The position numbers were made by a program, and so were the translations under genes. The notes under the pieces are model-generated. The model saw nothing but the letters and a program-made list of their open reading frames with translations, ran no database searches and was not told the origin of the DNA. Shown here piece by piece: positions 50,649-59,671 of a stretch of 64,000 nt of DNA (within the stretch, counting starts at the first letter, position 1; each line of letters starts with the position of its first letter). This stretch comes from PALSA-505 sp036267135 (GTDB lineage: Bacteria; Actinomycetota; Actinomycetes; Streptosporangiales; Streptosporangiaceae): NCBI GenBank assembly GCA_036267135.1, contig DATAWQ010000063.1:62001-126000 (forward strand), written 5' to 3'.

Positions 50649-52793
50649 TCAGCCCTCGCCGGTGAGCTTGGCGCGGACGAGGTCCGCGTCCGGGTGGTGC
50701 AGGTCCTCCAGGGTCGTCAGGGCCTGGCGCCAGCTCTGCCTGGCCGCGTCCGGCTCACCGGAAGCCTGCTGGGTCTCGGCCAGGTGGGAGAGCGTCTCGG
50801 CCTGTGAGTGGCGGTGGCCGATCTCGACGTAGAAGCCGAGCGCGCGCCGGTAACAGGCGATGGCCTCGTCGTACTGGCCCAAGTGGTGGTGGGCGAAGCC
50901 GACGCTGTCCCAGGTGGCCGCCTCGGAGTGCTTGTCGCCGATCTGGCGCTGCAGCTCGATCGCCCTGGTGCAGTAGTCCAGGGCCACGGTGTGGTGGCCG
51001 GCCATGGCGTTGCACCAGCCGACCGCATTCAGCGCGTTCGCCTCGCCCGCCGAGTGACCGGCCGCGCGGAACCGCTGCAGGCCCTGCTCGGCGTGGTCGA
51101 TCGCCTCGTCGTAGCGGGCCAGCCGCTCCAGCACGGCGGCCATGTCGATATGGCACCGCGCCTGCCCGAGCGCGTCACCGCAGGCGCCGTACAGGTCCAG
51201 CGCCGCGTCCAGATGGGTCATGGTCTCGTCGTAGCGGCCGAGCTGGTTGCAGGCGCGCGCTATCGAGCGCTGTGCGTGCCCCTGGCCCTCGGCGTCGCCG
51301 AGCCGGCGGCAGGCGGCCAGCGCGATCTCCTGCGTGTTCAGCCAGTCGTGCCAGTGCCCGCGCCAGTCCAGGAAGTCCGACAGGGTCCAGGCGAGCTGCC
51401 AGGTGTGCCGGTCGTGGCCGTTGTTCGCGGCCAGCGACACCGCGGCCAGCATGACCCGGTGCTCGGCCTGGAACCAGGCCAGCGCCTGGTGGTAGTCGGC
51501 CAGCGGCTCGGTGTGCACGCCGGGGCGGGGCGGGGCGAGCGTGATCCGCATGCGGTGCGGTTCGAGCAGCAGGGCGGCGGCGAAGCCGGTCTGCAGGTAG
51601 TGGTCGAGCGCACGGAGCCTGGCCGCCTCCAGCGCGGCCGCGTCGCTGTCGTCACGGGCCAGTTCGGCCGCGTAGGCGCGCAGCAGGTAGTGGAAGGCGA
51701 ACCGGCCCGGCGAGAACTCGGTCAGCAGGTGCGCGCCGGTCAGCTCGGTCAGCACCCGGTCGGCCTGGCCCGGGGTCAGCTCGGCCAGGCTGGCCGCGGC
51801 CGCCCGGGAGATGTCGGGGCCCGGGTGCGCGCCGAGCAGCCGGAACATCCGCGCGGCCGGCTCGCTGAGCTGCCGGTAGGACCAGGAGAACACGGCCCTG
51901 ATGCTGGTGTCGGTGTCGCCGCCGTGCAGCGCGTCGAGCACGCCGCCGTCGTCGCGCAGCTCGGCCACCAGCGCGGCCAGCGGCAGGTTGCGGCGGACGG
52001 CGGCGCGCGCGGCGATGATCGCCAGCGCCAGCGGCAGCCGCGCGCACAGCCCGGTGAGCGCGGTGACCGCGTCCCGCTCGCCGGCCACCCGTTCCAGGCC
52101 GAGCTGGCGTTCCAGCAGTTCGGTGGCCTCGGGCGCGCTGAGCACGTCGAGGGAGATCATCTGGGCCCCGTGCGTGGCGACCAGGCTGGTGAGCTGGTTG
52201 CGGCTGGTGATGAGGGTCAGGCAGCCGGGTGCGGCGGTCAGCAGCGGCCGCACCTGGCCGGCGTCGCTCGCGTTGTCCAGCAGGATCAGCATCCGCTTGC
52301 CGGCCAGCGTGCTGCGCAACAGCCCCAGCCTGGCCTCGATGGCGGGCGGCACCCGCTCGGCGGCCAGGCCCAGCGCCTCGAGCAGGCTGCGGGCCGCGTC
52401 GCCCGGCTCGACCGGCGCGCCGGACGGGTCGAAGCCACGCAGATTCACGTAGAGCTGGCCGTCGGGGAACCGGTCGGCCACGCGGTGCGCCCAGTAGAGC
52501 GCCAGCGTGGTCTTGCCCACCCCGGCGGTGCCGCTGATCACCGAGATCACCGCCGCGCCCGGGCTCCCCGGTTTCTGCACGCTAACAGCGCCGCGGGCGC
52601 TGGCGAGCTGGTCGAGCAGCTCGGACAGCTCCTTCAGCGGTTCCGCGCGCCCGACGAAATGGCGGGTCGGCGGGGGTAGCTGGCGGGGCACGCCCGCACG
52701 CAAACCTCTCGCCTGTCCGCCAAACTCCGCGGCCGGATTGCCCCCAGTCCGGCTCGCGGCCTTGTCCTGGCCGTCTTCCACGACCGTCTCCAC
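50649..52793 (-). CDS. NB-ARC/TPR (STAND ATPase) regulator
   Basis: 714 residues from the GTG at 52793. A 40-residue disordered start leads to RHFVGRAEPLKEL, the Walker A motif GTAGVGKTTLA (88-98), MLILLDNASDAGQV (Walker B) and TLITSRNQL, forming the NB-ARC/AfsR-like nucleotide-binding module. The C-terminal half (about 480-700) is a row of TPR repeats with GQYDEAIACYRRALG-type units. SARP regulators such as AfsR have an N-terminal DNA-binding and BTAD part; here it is absent, so this protein lacks a visible output domain. It may act with a separate regulator. Confidence 0.83.
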   Translation of the reverse strand: METVVEDGQDKAASRTGGNPAAEFGGQARGLRAGVPRQLPPPTRHFVGRAEPLKELSELLDQLASARGAVSVQKPGSPGAAVISVISGTAGVGKTTLALYWAHRVADRFPDGQLYVNLRGFDPSGAPVEPGDAARSLLEALGLAAERVPPAIEARLGLLRSTLAGKRMLILLDNASDAGQVRPLLTAAPGCLTLITSRNQLTSLVATHGAQMISLDVLSAPEATELLERQLGLERVAGERDAVTALTGLCARLPLALAIIAARAAVRRNLPLAALVAELRDDGGVLDALHGGDTDTSIRAVFSWSYRQLSEPAARMFRLLGAHPGPDISRAAAASLAELTPGQADRVLTELTGAHLLTEFSPGRFAFHYLLRAYAAELARDDSDAAALEAARLRALDHYLQTGFAAALLLEPHRMRITLAPPRPGVHTEPLADYHQALAWFQAEHRVMLAAVSLAANNGHDRHTWQLAWTLSDFLDWRGHWHDWLNTQEIALAACRRLGDAEGQGHAQRSIARACNQLGRYDETMTHLDAALDLYGACGDALGQARCHIDMAAVLERLARYDEAIDHAEQGLQRFRAAGHSAGEANALNAVGWCNAMAGHHTVALDYCTRAIELQRQIGDKHSEAATWDSVGFAHHHLGQYDEAIACYRRALGFYVEIGHRHSQAETLSHLAETQQASGEPDAARQSWRQALTTLEDLHHPDADLVRAKLTGEG

Positions 52794-52983
52794 CCTGCGC
52801 CCTTGGCGCGGCTCCCCGGTGCAGCAATCATGAATACCTGGCCGCCTTTATACGGCCGTCCGATAACGGCTGTCAACAAATTCTGCTATTTAATGACGAT
52901 TTGCTGCATAACCAACACCGGAACGCATCCTGAGTGAGATTGCATGCGAAGATCCTTCGTATGTCAGCACCTGGTCAGGCCCG

Positions 52984-54183
52984 ATGACGGCGCCCTGGAT
53001 TCCGGTTCCCGACGGCTCACCGTTCCCCGCGCAGAACCTGCCCTACGGCGTGTTCTCGCGGCCCGGCGGCGGCCCGCCCCAGGTAGGAGCGGCGATCGGC
53101 GATCACGTGGTCGACCTGGCGCCGCTGCTCGGTGACGAGACGCTGGCCGCGCCGTCGCTGAACCCGTTCATGGCCCGCGGCCCGCAGGTGTGGCGGGCTA
53201 CCCGCAGTGAGCTCGCCCGGCTGCTCACCGACCCCGCGCACCGCGCCGAGGTGGAGCCGCACCTGATCCCCCGCGACTCGGTGCGCCTGCACCTGCCGAT
53301 CGAGGTGGCCGACTACGTCGACTTCTACTCCTCCCAGCAGCACGCGATCAACGTGGGCCGGATCTTCCGCCCGGACTCCCCCACGCTGGCCGCCAACTGG
53401 CGGCACCTGCCGGTCGGCTACCACGGCCGGGCCGGCACGGTCGTGGTGTCGGGCACGCCGGTCGTCCGGCCGTGCGGGCAGCGCAAGCTCCCCGGCGACC
53501 CGGCTCCGTCCTACGGCCCGTCCCGGCGCCTGGACATCGAGGCCGAGGTGGGTTTCGTGGTCGGCGCCGGCTCCACGCCGGGCACCCCGGTCCCCCCGGA
53601 CTCCTTCGCCGACCACGTCTTCGGCGTGGTGCTGCTCAACGACTGGTCGGCGCGCGACCTCCAGCAGTGGGAGTACGTGCCGCTCGGCCCGTTCCTGGGC
53701 AAGTCGTTCGCGACCTCGATCTCCCCGTGGGTGGTGCCGCTGGACGCGCTCGGGCCGGCCCGCGTCGCGCCGCCCGCCCAGGACCCGCCGCCGCTGGCCT
53801 ACCTGCGCGGACGCGAGCCCTGGGGCCTCGACCTGGCCATCGAGGTGCGCTGGAACGGCGACCTCGTGGCCACGCCGCCATTCGATCAGATGTACTGGAC
53901 CCCGGCCCAGCAACTCGCCCACATGACCTCCAACGGCGCGTCGCTGCGCACCGGGGACCTGTTCGGCTCGGGCACCGTGTCCGGGCCCGAGCGCGGCCAG
54001 CGGGGGTCGTTCCTGGAGCTGAGCTGGGGCGGCGCCGAGCCGCTGACGCTGTCCGACGGATCGTCGCGCAGCTTCCTCGAGGACGGCGACACGGTGACCC
54101 TCCGGGCCAGCGCGCCCGGCGCCGACGGAGTCCGGATCGGCCTCGGTGAGGTGACCGGAACGATCACTCCCGCCAGGCTTTGA
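52984..54183 (+). CDS. fahA: Fumarylacetoacetase
   Basis: 399 residues from the ATG at 52984. The N-terminal SH3-like part (PVPDGSPFPAQNLPYGVFS) is followed by the FAH core: DYVDFYSSQQHAINVGRIFR, LPVGYHGRAGTVVVSGTPV, EAEVGFVVG with metal-binding acids, and NDWSARDLQQWEYVPLGPFLGKS. The signature is that of full-length homodimeric FAH, which splits fumarylacetoacetate into fumarate and acetoacetate in the last step of tyrosine breakdown. No homogentisate dioxygenase or hmgA is near, so it stands alone. It converges on proB. Confidence 0.93.
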   Translation: MTAPWIPVPDGSPFPAQNLPYGVFSRPGGGPPQVGAAIGDHVVDLAPLLGDETLAAPSLNPFMARGPQVWRATRSELARLLTDPAHRAEVEPHLIPRDSVRLHLPIEVADYVDFYSSQQHAINVGRIFRPDSPTLAANWRHLPVGYHGRAGTVVVSGTPVVRPCGQRKLPGDPAPSYGPSRRLDIEAEVGFVVGAGSTPGTPVPPDSFADHVFGVVLLNDWSARDLQQWEYVPLGPFLGKSFATSISPWVVPLDALGPARVAPPAQDPPPLAYLRGREPWGLDLAIEVRWNGDLVATPPFDQMYWTPAQQLAHMTSNGASLRTGDLFGSGTVSGPERGQRGSFLELSWGGAEPLTLSDGSSRSFLEDGDTVTLRASAPGADGVRIGLGEVTGTITPARL

Positions 54184-54244
54184 TCAATACCTTTAATGAA
54201 CGGTGGCCACCGGGACGACTTGGCCTGGCTGACCCGACTACGGA

Positions 54245-55390
54245 CTAAGGAAGGACGACCAGGTCGTCGCGGTGCACGAGTTCGCGCTCGTAGGCGGAGC
54301 CGAGTTCGGCGGCCAGCGCCTGGGTGGTGCGGCCCATCAGCCCGGGTATCTCGGCGGCGTCGTAGTTGACCAGGCCGCGGGCGATCACGCCGCCGTTCTC
54401 GTCGCACAGGTCGACCGGGTCGCCCGCCTCGAAGTCACCCTCCACGCCGACCACCCCGGCCGGGAGCAGCGAGGCCCGCTTGGCCACGACCGCCCGCACC
54501 GCGCCGCCGTCCAGCCGCAGCCGCCCCCGGCCGACGGCGGCGTGCGCCAGCCAGAGCTGCCGCCCGGCCGGGCGGCGGACGCCCGGCACGAAGTAGGTGC
54601 CGACCGGCTCACCGGCCAGTGCGGCCACGACCTGGCCGGCCGCCGCGACCACGGCGGGGATGCCCGCGTCGGCGGCCAGCCGGGCGGATTCGATCTTGGT
54701 GACCATGCCGCCGGTGCCGGCCGCGTGCGGCCGGCCCAGCGAGATGCCGTCGGTGTCGGCCGGGCCACGCACCACGTCAATACGGCGGGCCTCCCCGATC
54801 CGCCGGGCGCCTGGGCGGCGCGGGTCGCCGTCGTAGAGCCCGTCCACATCGGACAGCAGGACCAGGGCGTCGGCCCTGACCACGTGGGCCACCAGGGCCG
54901 CCAGCCGGTCGTTGTCGCCGAACCTGATCTCCTCGGTGGCCACCGTGTCGTTCTCGTTGACCACCGGCAGCACGCCGAGGCCGAGCAGCCGTTCCAGGGT
55001 CCGCTGGGCGTTGCGGTAATGCGCCCGGCGCATCAGGTCGTCGGCGGTGAGCAGCACCTGCCCGGTGCACACGCCGTGGGCGGCGAACGCCGACGTGTAC
55101 CTGGCGATCAGCAGTCCCTGGCCGACGCTCGCGGCGGCCTGCTGGGTGGCCAGGTCGCGAGGCCGCCGGGCCAGTCCGAGCGGGGCCAGCCCGGACGCTA
55201 TCGCGCCCGAGGAGACCAGCACGAGCTGAGTGCCGCCGGTGGTCTTGGCGGCCAGCGCGCCGGCCAGTGCCGCGATCCGCGCGTCGTCGATCCCGCCGGC
55301 CGCGGTGGTGAGCGAGGACGAGCCCACCTTGACCACCAGCCTGCGGGCGGTCGCGATCTGGGCTCGGGATTCGGTGGGCGGGACGCTCAT
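54245..55390 (-). CDS. proB: Glutamate 5-kinase with PUA domain
   Basis: 381 residues from the ATG at 55390, which overlaps the obgE stop by four bases (ATGA). The amino-acid-kinase domain has KVGSSSLT, VSSGAIASGLAPLGL and NENDTVATEEIRFGDND, all typical of ProB. The last 85 residues form a PUA domain. ProB makes glutamyl-5-phosphate in proline synthesis and is feedback-controlled by proline. The partner proA is usually the next gene; here it is absent, and fahA lies on the other strand instead. Confidence 0.94.
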   Translation of the reverse strand: MSVPPTESRAQIATARRLVVKVGSSSLTTAAGGIDDARIAALAGALAAKTTGGTQLVLVSSGAIASGLAPLGLARRPRDLATQQAAASVGQGLLIARYTSAFAAHGVCTGQVLLTADDLMRRAHYRNAQRTLERLLGLGVLPVVNENDTVATEEIRFGDNDRLAALVAHVVRADALVLLSDVDGLYDGDPRRPGARRIGEARRIDVVRGPADTDGISLGRPHAAGTGGMVTKIESARLAADAGIPAVVAAAGQVVAALAGEPVGTYFVPGVRRPAGRQLWLAHAAVGRGRLRLDGGAVRAVVAKRASLLPAGVVGVEGDFEAGDPVDLCDENGGVIARGLVNYDAAEIPGLMGRTTQALAAELGSAYERELVHRDDLVVLP

Positions 55391-56784
55391 CCCGACAGCC
55401 TGCGGTCGGTGCCGCGCGGGCCGAACCGGTACTTGCCGTCGTCCTGCGGGTCGGCCGACATCGTCCCGGCCGGGAGCTCGGGATCCCAGTCGAACACCAC
55501 GGCGTCGTCGAAGTCGCCGATCAGCACCTCGGCCCCGGCCACCGCGCCCTGCCCGGCCAGCGCCTCCTCCACGCCGAGGCGGGCCAGCCGGTCGGCCAGG
55601 TAGCCGACCGCCTCGTCGTTGGAGAAGTCGGTCTGGAGCACCCAGCGGCGCGGCCGCTCGCCCCGGATCAAGAAGCTGTTGTCCCCGGTACGCAGCACCT
55701 CGAACCCGGAGTCGTCGGCCGGGGTGGGACGCAGCACCTGACGCGAGGGAACGGCCTCGGGCGCGGCGGCGCGGGCGGTGTGGACTAGGCCGGCCATCGC
55801 GAAGGCCAGCTCGCGCAGGCCCTCGTGGGTGGCGGCCGAGACCTGGTAGACGGCCAGTCCCCGCTCGGCGAGCTGCGGGGCGACGAATTCGGCGAGTTCC
55901 CTGGCCGCCGGGACGTCGATCTTGTTCAGGGCCACGAGGCGGGGCCGGTCGGTCAGCGACGCACCGGTCGCCTCCTGATAGGCGAGGAGTTCGGCCTCGA
56001 TGACCTCCAGGTCGGTGATCGGATCGCGGCCAGGCTCCTCGGTGGCGCAGTCCAGCACGTGCACCAGCGCCGAGCAGCGCTCCACGTGGCGCAGGAAGTC
56101 CAGGCCGAGCCCGCGGCCCTCGCTCGCGCCGGGGATCAGCCCGGGCACGTCGGCCGCGACGAACTGGGTGTCACCGGCCTCGATCACGCCCAGGTGCGGG
56201 ATGAGGGTGGTGAACGGGTAGTTGGCGATCTTGGGCCGGGCGGCGGACATCGCGGCGATCAGGGAAGATTTGCCCGCGTTGGGGAATCCGATCAGGCCGA
56301 CGTCCGCGACGGTCTTGAGTTCGAGCATCAGGTCGCGGTGCTCCCCCGGCTCACCCTTGAGCGCGAAGCCGGGCGCCCGGCGCCGGGGCGAGGCCAGGGC
56401 CGCGTTGCCCAGGCCGCCGTGGCCGCCGCGGGCGGCCACGAACCTCGTGCCGGGGCCGACGAGGTCGGCCAGGGTCTCCCCGTCGATGGTCTTGACCACG
56501 GTGCCCTCGGGCACCGGCAGGACCAGGTCGCCGCCCTGGGCGCCGCTCCGATCCGACCCCGAGCCCTGTTTGCCGTTCCCGGCCCGGCGCAGCGGCCTGC
56601 GGTGGTAGTCGAGCAGAGTAGCGGCGCTGCGGTGGACCTCGAGGATCACGTCGCCGCCGTGGCCGCCGTTCCCGCCGTCGGGGCCGCCAAGCGGCTTGAA
56701 CTTCTCCCGGTGGATGGAGGCGCAGCCGTTACCCCCGTCGCCCGCCTCGACGCGCAGGTTGGCCTGGTCGGCGAACTCGGCCAT
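55387..56784 (-). CDS. obgE: GTPase ObgE/CgtA
   Basis: 465 residues from the ATG at 56784. The N-terminal glycine-rich Obg fold (ASIHREKFKPLGGPDGGNGG) is followed by the G domain with GFPNAGKSSL (G1), TTLIPHLG, DVPGLI (G3) and LNKIDV (G4). A C-terminal OCT domain ends the protein. Obg is an essential ribosome-associated GTPase linked to 50S assembly and the stringent response. Its order after rplU and rpmA and before proB is conserved in bacteria. RpmA ends 111 bases upstream. Confidence 0.96.
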   Translation of the reverse strand: MAEFADQANLRVEAGDGGNGCASIHREKFKPLGGPDGGNGGHGGDVILEVHRSAATLLDYHRRPLRRAGNGKQGSGSDRSGAQGGDLVLPVPEGTVVKTIDGETLADLVGPGTRFVAARGGHGGLGNAALASPRRRAPGFALKGEPGEHRDLMLELKTVADVGLIGFPNAGKSSLIAAMSAARPKIANYPFTTLIPHLGVIEAGDTQFVAADVPGLIPGASEGRGLGLDFLRHVERCSALVHVLDCATEEPGRDPITDLEVIEAELLAYQEATGASLTDRPRLVALNKIDVPAARELAEFVAPQLAERGLAVYQVSAATHEGLRELAFAMAGLVHTARAAAPEAVPSRQVLRPTPADDSGFEVLRTGDNSFLIRGERPRRWVLQTDFSNDEAVGYLADRLARLGVEEALAGQGAVAGAEVLIGDFDDAVVFDWDPELPAGTMSADPQDDGKYRFGPRGTDRRLSG

Positions 56785-56895
56785 GAGCCACCTGCTCCCC
56801 TCGGCTTCACTTGGTTACGGCACGCCGGTCCACTTGGTTACGGCACGCCGGACTGGCGAGGTGAGCAGAGGGCCGCGGGTTCGGTCCCGGAGTTC

Positions 56896-57195
56896 TTACT
56901 CTGCCTGTGCCCCGGCCGTCTGTGCCTCGGCCGTCTGTGCCTCGGCCGTGTCGAGAACGTTCACGCAGCGGCGACCGCGCCGACGACCGAACTCGACCTT
57001 GCCGGTCACCAGAGCGAACAGCGTGTCGTCCTTACCCCGCCCGACGCCGATGCCGGGATGGAAGTGGGTGCCGCGCTGCCGGACGATGATCTCGCCCGCG
57101 TTCACCTGCTGGCCGCCGAACCGCTTCACGCCGAGCCGCTGGGCCGAGGAGTCGCGCCCGTTCCGGCTGGACGACGCACCTTTCTTGTGGGCCAT
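56896..57195 (-). CDS. rpmA: 50S ribosomal protein L27
   Basis: 99 residues from the ATG at 57195, one base after the rplU stop. MAHKKGASSSRNGRDS, LGVKRFGGQQVNAGEIIVRQRGT and HPGIGVGRGKDDTLFAL are the L27 core. The final 15 residues (AEAQTAEAQTAGAQAE type) come from a 15-bp tandem repeat and extend the protein beyond the usual 85 or so residues. L27 sits at the peptidyl transferase centre. There is no N-terminal extension needing processing of the Firmicutes type. Confidence 0.96.
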   Translation of the reverse strand: MAHKKGASSSRNGRDSSAQRLGVKRFGGQQVNAGEIIVRQRGTHFHPGIGVGRGKDDTLFALVTGKVEFGRRRGRRCVNVLDTAEAQTAEAQTAGAQAE

Positions 57196-57196
57196 C

Positions 57197-57673
57197 TCAG
57201 CTCTCCTTCGCGCTCTCGGCCTCGGCCGTGGCGGCGCTGCTCTTGCTCGCCGCCGCCTTGGCGGACGCAGCCTTGGTGGCAGCGCTCTTGCTGGCCGTGG
57301 CTTTGCTAGCGGTGGCCTTGCTGGCGGTGCTCTTGCTCGCCGAGGTCCGGCCGGCGGGCTTGCCGTCCTTGCTGATGCCAGTGATCTTCACCTGGGTGTA
57401 GTGCTGGCGGTGGCCGATGCGGCGCCGGTACCCGGTCTTGTTCTTGAACTTGATCATGCTGATCTTGGGGCCGTTGGCGTCGCCGATGATCTCGGCGGCC
57501 ACCTCGTAACCGCCCAGTTCCTCCGGGTCGGTCACGATGTTGTCGCCGTCGACAACGAGCACGGCGGGCAGCGTGAGGGTCGAGCCAACCTCACCGGTAA
57601 GGCGGTCCACAGTCAGGACGTCGTCTACCGACGCCTTCTCCTGCCTGCCGCCGCAGCGCACGATCACGTACAC
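57197..57673 (-). CDS. rplU: 50S ribosomal protein L21 with lysine/alanine-rich tail
   Basis: 158 residues from the GTG at 57673, with GGAAAGAGAG eight bases upstream. Residues 1-102 are ordinary L21: VIVRCGGRQEKASVDDVLTVDRL, then ISMIKFKNKTGYRRRIGHRQHYT. Residues 108-158 are a tail of repeated TASKA, SKS and AAKA units, ending acidic. The tail resembles histone-H1-like segments and is not part of standard L21 (about 103 residues). Such tails on L21 occur in some high-GC actinobacteria. It begins the rplU-rpmA-obgE-proB operon. Confidence 0.95.
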   Translation of the reverse strand: MYVIVRCGGRQEKASVDDVLTVDRLTGEVGSTLTLPAVLVVDGDNIVTDPEELGGYEVAAEIIGDANGPKISMIKFKNKTGYRRRIGHRQHYTQVKITGISKDGKPAGRTSASKSTASKATASKATASKSAATKAASAKAAASKSSAATAEAESAKES

Positions 57674-57795
57674 CGAAAACTCTCTTTCCGTTATGTGCTG
57701 ACCCGCACCTGCTTAACCGCTGCGATTCCACGCCAACGGATGGGCGTCCCTGCGGCCGGGGTGTTCCCTGCGCGCCCAGAGCACGCCGAGAAAAC

Positions 57796-57823
57796 AGATT
57801 ACCAGACCCCGGGCCCCGATCAG
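57796..57823 (-). promoter_or_regulatory. Candidate promoter of the rplU operon
   Basis: On the minus strand TAATCT (57801-57796) could be the -10 element, with CTGATC (57823-57818) at 16 bases as a weak -35. It lies about 120 bases before the rplU start in the only AT-richer spot of this 303-base gap. The long leader may fold; no known riboswitch is recognised. Confidence 0.35.
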
Positions 57824-57976
57824 ACGCCCGCGAACCACCGCTAGCCGGAGCGCGATTAACCTTTCGCGGCGCGCGACTAGGCCCGGCTACCCGGCCACCG
57901 CCGCTGGATACCATCTGGGCATGGGTCACCGAGACCAATGCGATCGCCGCACGGTCAGCCGCCGGCTCGGGCTGGG

Positions 57977-59338
57977 ATGAACCACGACACGCTGACCAGG
58001 CAGTACCTGGACGAGATGGCACGGTGCGGTGTCAGCGCAGCCGAGACGTCCGCCTTGCTGCGTGAGCAGCCGCTGTTCGACGTGCGGTTTCACGACCGTT
58101 TTCTGTCCCGGCCTGTGTTCCTCGGCCAGCATGAGCGCAACAGCCTGCACAGTGACATGGAGCACCTGCGCACGACCCTGCTCAGCCTGCCTGAGCGGCT
58201 GTTCGGAGGGGACTTGACCGCCTTCGCCCGGGCCGTGGGCGCGAGTGAGGGCCAGGTCAGGGCCGCGGTGCGCGGTCGCGCCGCCCGGGCGAGCGGGCTC
58301 GCGCGGGCCGACCTGTACCTGGAGGCAACCGGCTTCAAGCTGCTGGAGATGAACTTCGGCAGCGTGGTGGGCGGCATCGAGAACACCGACTTCTGCCAAG
58401 GGCTGCTGGCCCATCCGGCCATCGCCCGGTTCGCTGCCGCACACGGGCTGGGCTTCGCCGACACCATGCGGGCCCAGGTGGAATCGATCTTCGCCGAGAC
58501 AGGCCTCGCGCCGGGATCGATGCCTGTGATCGCCATCGCGTGCGATGCGGAGCTGTACCAGCCGCTGCGTCCTTACATGCGGGTGCTGGTGCCGCGGTGG
58601 GCCGCGCTCGGCCTGGACGCGATCCCGTGTGAGACCGGCGGCCTGCGGGCGGGCCCCGGCGGTCTGTGGGCGGACGGCCGCCGGGTGGACGCGGTGTTCC
58701 GCCTGTTCATGATCGAGAACGTGCCCAGCGCGGGACCTTACCCAGCCGATCCCATCCTCGACGCGGCGGCCTGCGCTGAGGTCCCGGTCTACACGTCGCT
58801 CGACGGCGATCTGTTCGCGAGCAAGGTCGCGCTGGCCATGCTGTCCGACCACCGCAACCGGCACCTGTTCAGCGCGGCCGAACTGGCCAGCATCGACCGG
58901 CTCCTGCCGTGGACCAGGCAGGTGCGGCCCGGACCGGTCACGCTGGAGGACGGCAGCACCGCCGAGCTGATGGACTACGCGGTGGCCCACGCCGCCGACC
59001 TGGTGCTCAAGCCGGCCATGCTGCACGGCGGTGAGGGGGTCGTGCCGGGCTGGCAGCAGGGCCTGTCCGAGCGCGACTGGCGCAGCATGCTCGCCACCGC
59101 GTCCGGCCGGTCTTACGTGCTGCAGCGCCGGGTCAGGCCGATGCCCGAGCTGATGCCTGGCGAGTCGGGCGAGCTGGAACCCTGGATCGTGACCTGGGGG
59201 CAGTTCGCGATCGGTGGCAAGCACGGCGGCATCATGACCCGCGGCGTGCCGGTGCGGAGCGGCCACGATGTGATCAATGTCGGGGCTGGCGCCTCGGGCG
59301 GTGCCGGCATGACGGTACAGTCTCAGGCCGGCGGCTGA
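57977..59338 (+). CDS. Circularly permuted ATP-grasp-like enzyme of unknown function
   Basis: 453 residues from the ATG at 57977. Segments such as LYLEATGFKLLEMNFGSVVGG, YTSLDGDLFASKVALAML, ADLVLKPAMLHGGEGVVPGW and YVLQRRV follow the pattern of ATP-grasp domains in CP-ATP-grasp and glutathionylspermidine-synthase-like proteins: an acidic metal-binding strand, a KP loop with glycine-rich GGxGV, and a final QRRV strand. Such enzymes join a carboxylate to an amine. The C-terminal 25 residues are glycine-rich. It starts 303 bases from rplU, divergently, and is followed by a hairpin. The acceptor is not known. Confidence 0.6.
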   Translation: MNHDTLTRQYLDEMARCGVSAAETSALLREQPLFDVRFHDRFLSRPVFLGQHERNSLHSDMEHLRTTLLSLPERLFGGDLTAFARAVGASEGQVRAAVRGRAARASGLARADLYLEATGFKLLEMNFGSVVGGIENTDFCQGLLAHPAIARFAAAHGLGFADTMRAQVESIFAETGLAPGSMPVIAIACDAELYQPLRPYMRVLVPRWAALGLDAIPCETGGLRAGPGGLWADGRRVDAVFRLFMIENVPSAGPYPADPILDAAACAEVPVYTSLDGDLFASKVALAMLSDHRNRHLFSAAELASIDRLLPWTRQVRPGPVTLEDGSTAELMDYAVAHAADLVLKPAMLHGGEGVVPGWQQGLSERDWRSMLATASGRSYVLQRRVRPMPELMPGESGELEPWIVTWGQFAIGGKHGGIMTRGVPVRSGHDVINVGAGASGGAGMTVQSQAGG

Positions 59339-59442
59339 GCCACGCCCGCCGATTTACACCGAAATCTGGATGTCGTTGGTGAGTGTGAGGCCAACACCAG
59401 GGATTTAAGCTGACCATGTGGCCAGGCAGACTGCCGTCTGGC

Positions 59443-59460
59443 GCCAGGGCGAGCCCTGGC
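59443..59460 (+). terminator. Short perfect hairpin after the ATP-grasp-like gene
   Basis: GCCAGGGC (59443-59450) and GCCCTGGC (59453-59460) pair with a 2-base loop, nested after another TGGC/GCCA pairing from 59418. It lies 105 bases past the stop. The rest of 59339-59671 contains no gene. Confidence 0.45.
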
Positions 59461-59671
59461 CACTCCGGAAAGGCGTCCTGCCCGACCTGATATGACGGCT
59501 TTCCCGGCTATCACGACCGCGTATCCAAATTCATATCGTGGATCGTGGCATTTAGCGCTATTCTGGGGCATTTTCGGAAGTAGATTGTTCTAGCATGGTT
59601 ACCTATCGCGATCATGTCAGTTGCGAAGTAACATCCGGGATGACGGTGTTGCCGCAACGGAGGGTCGCTAT

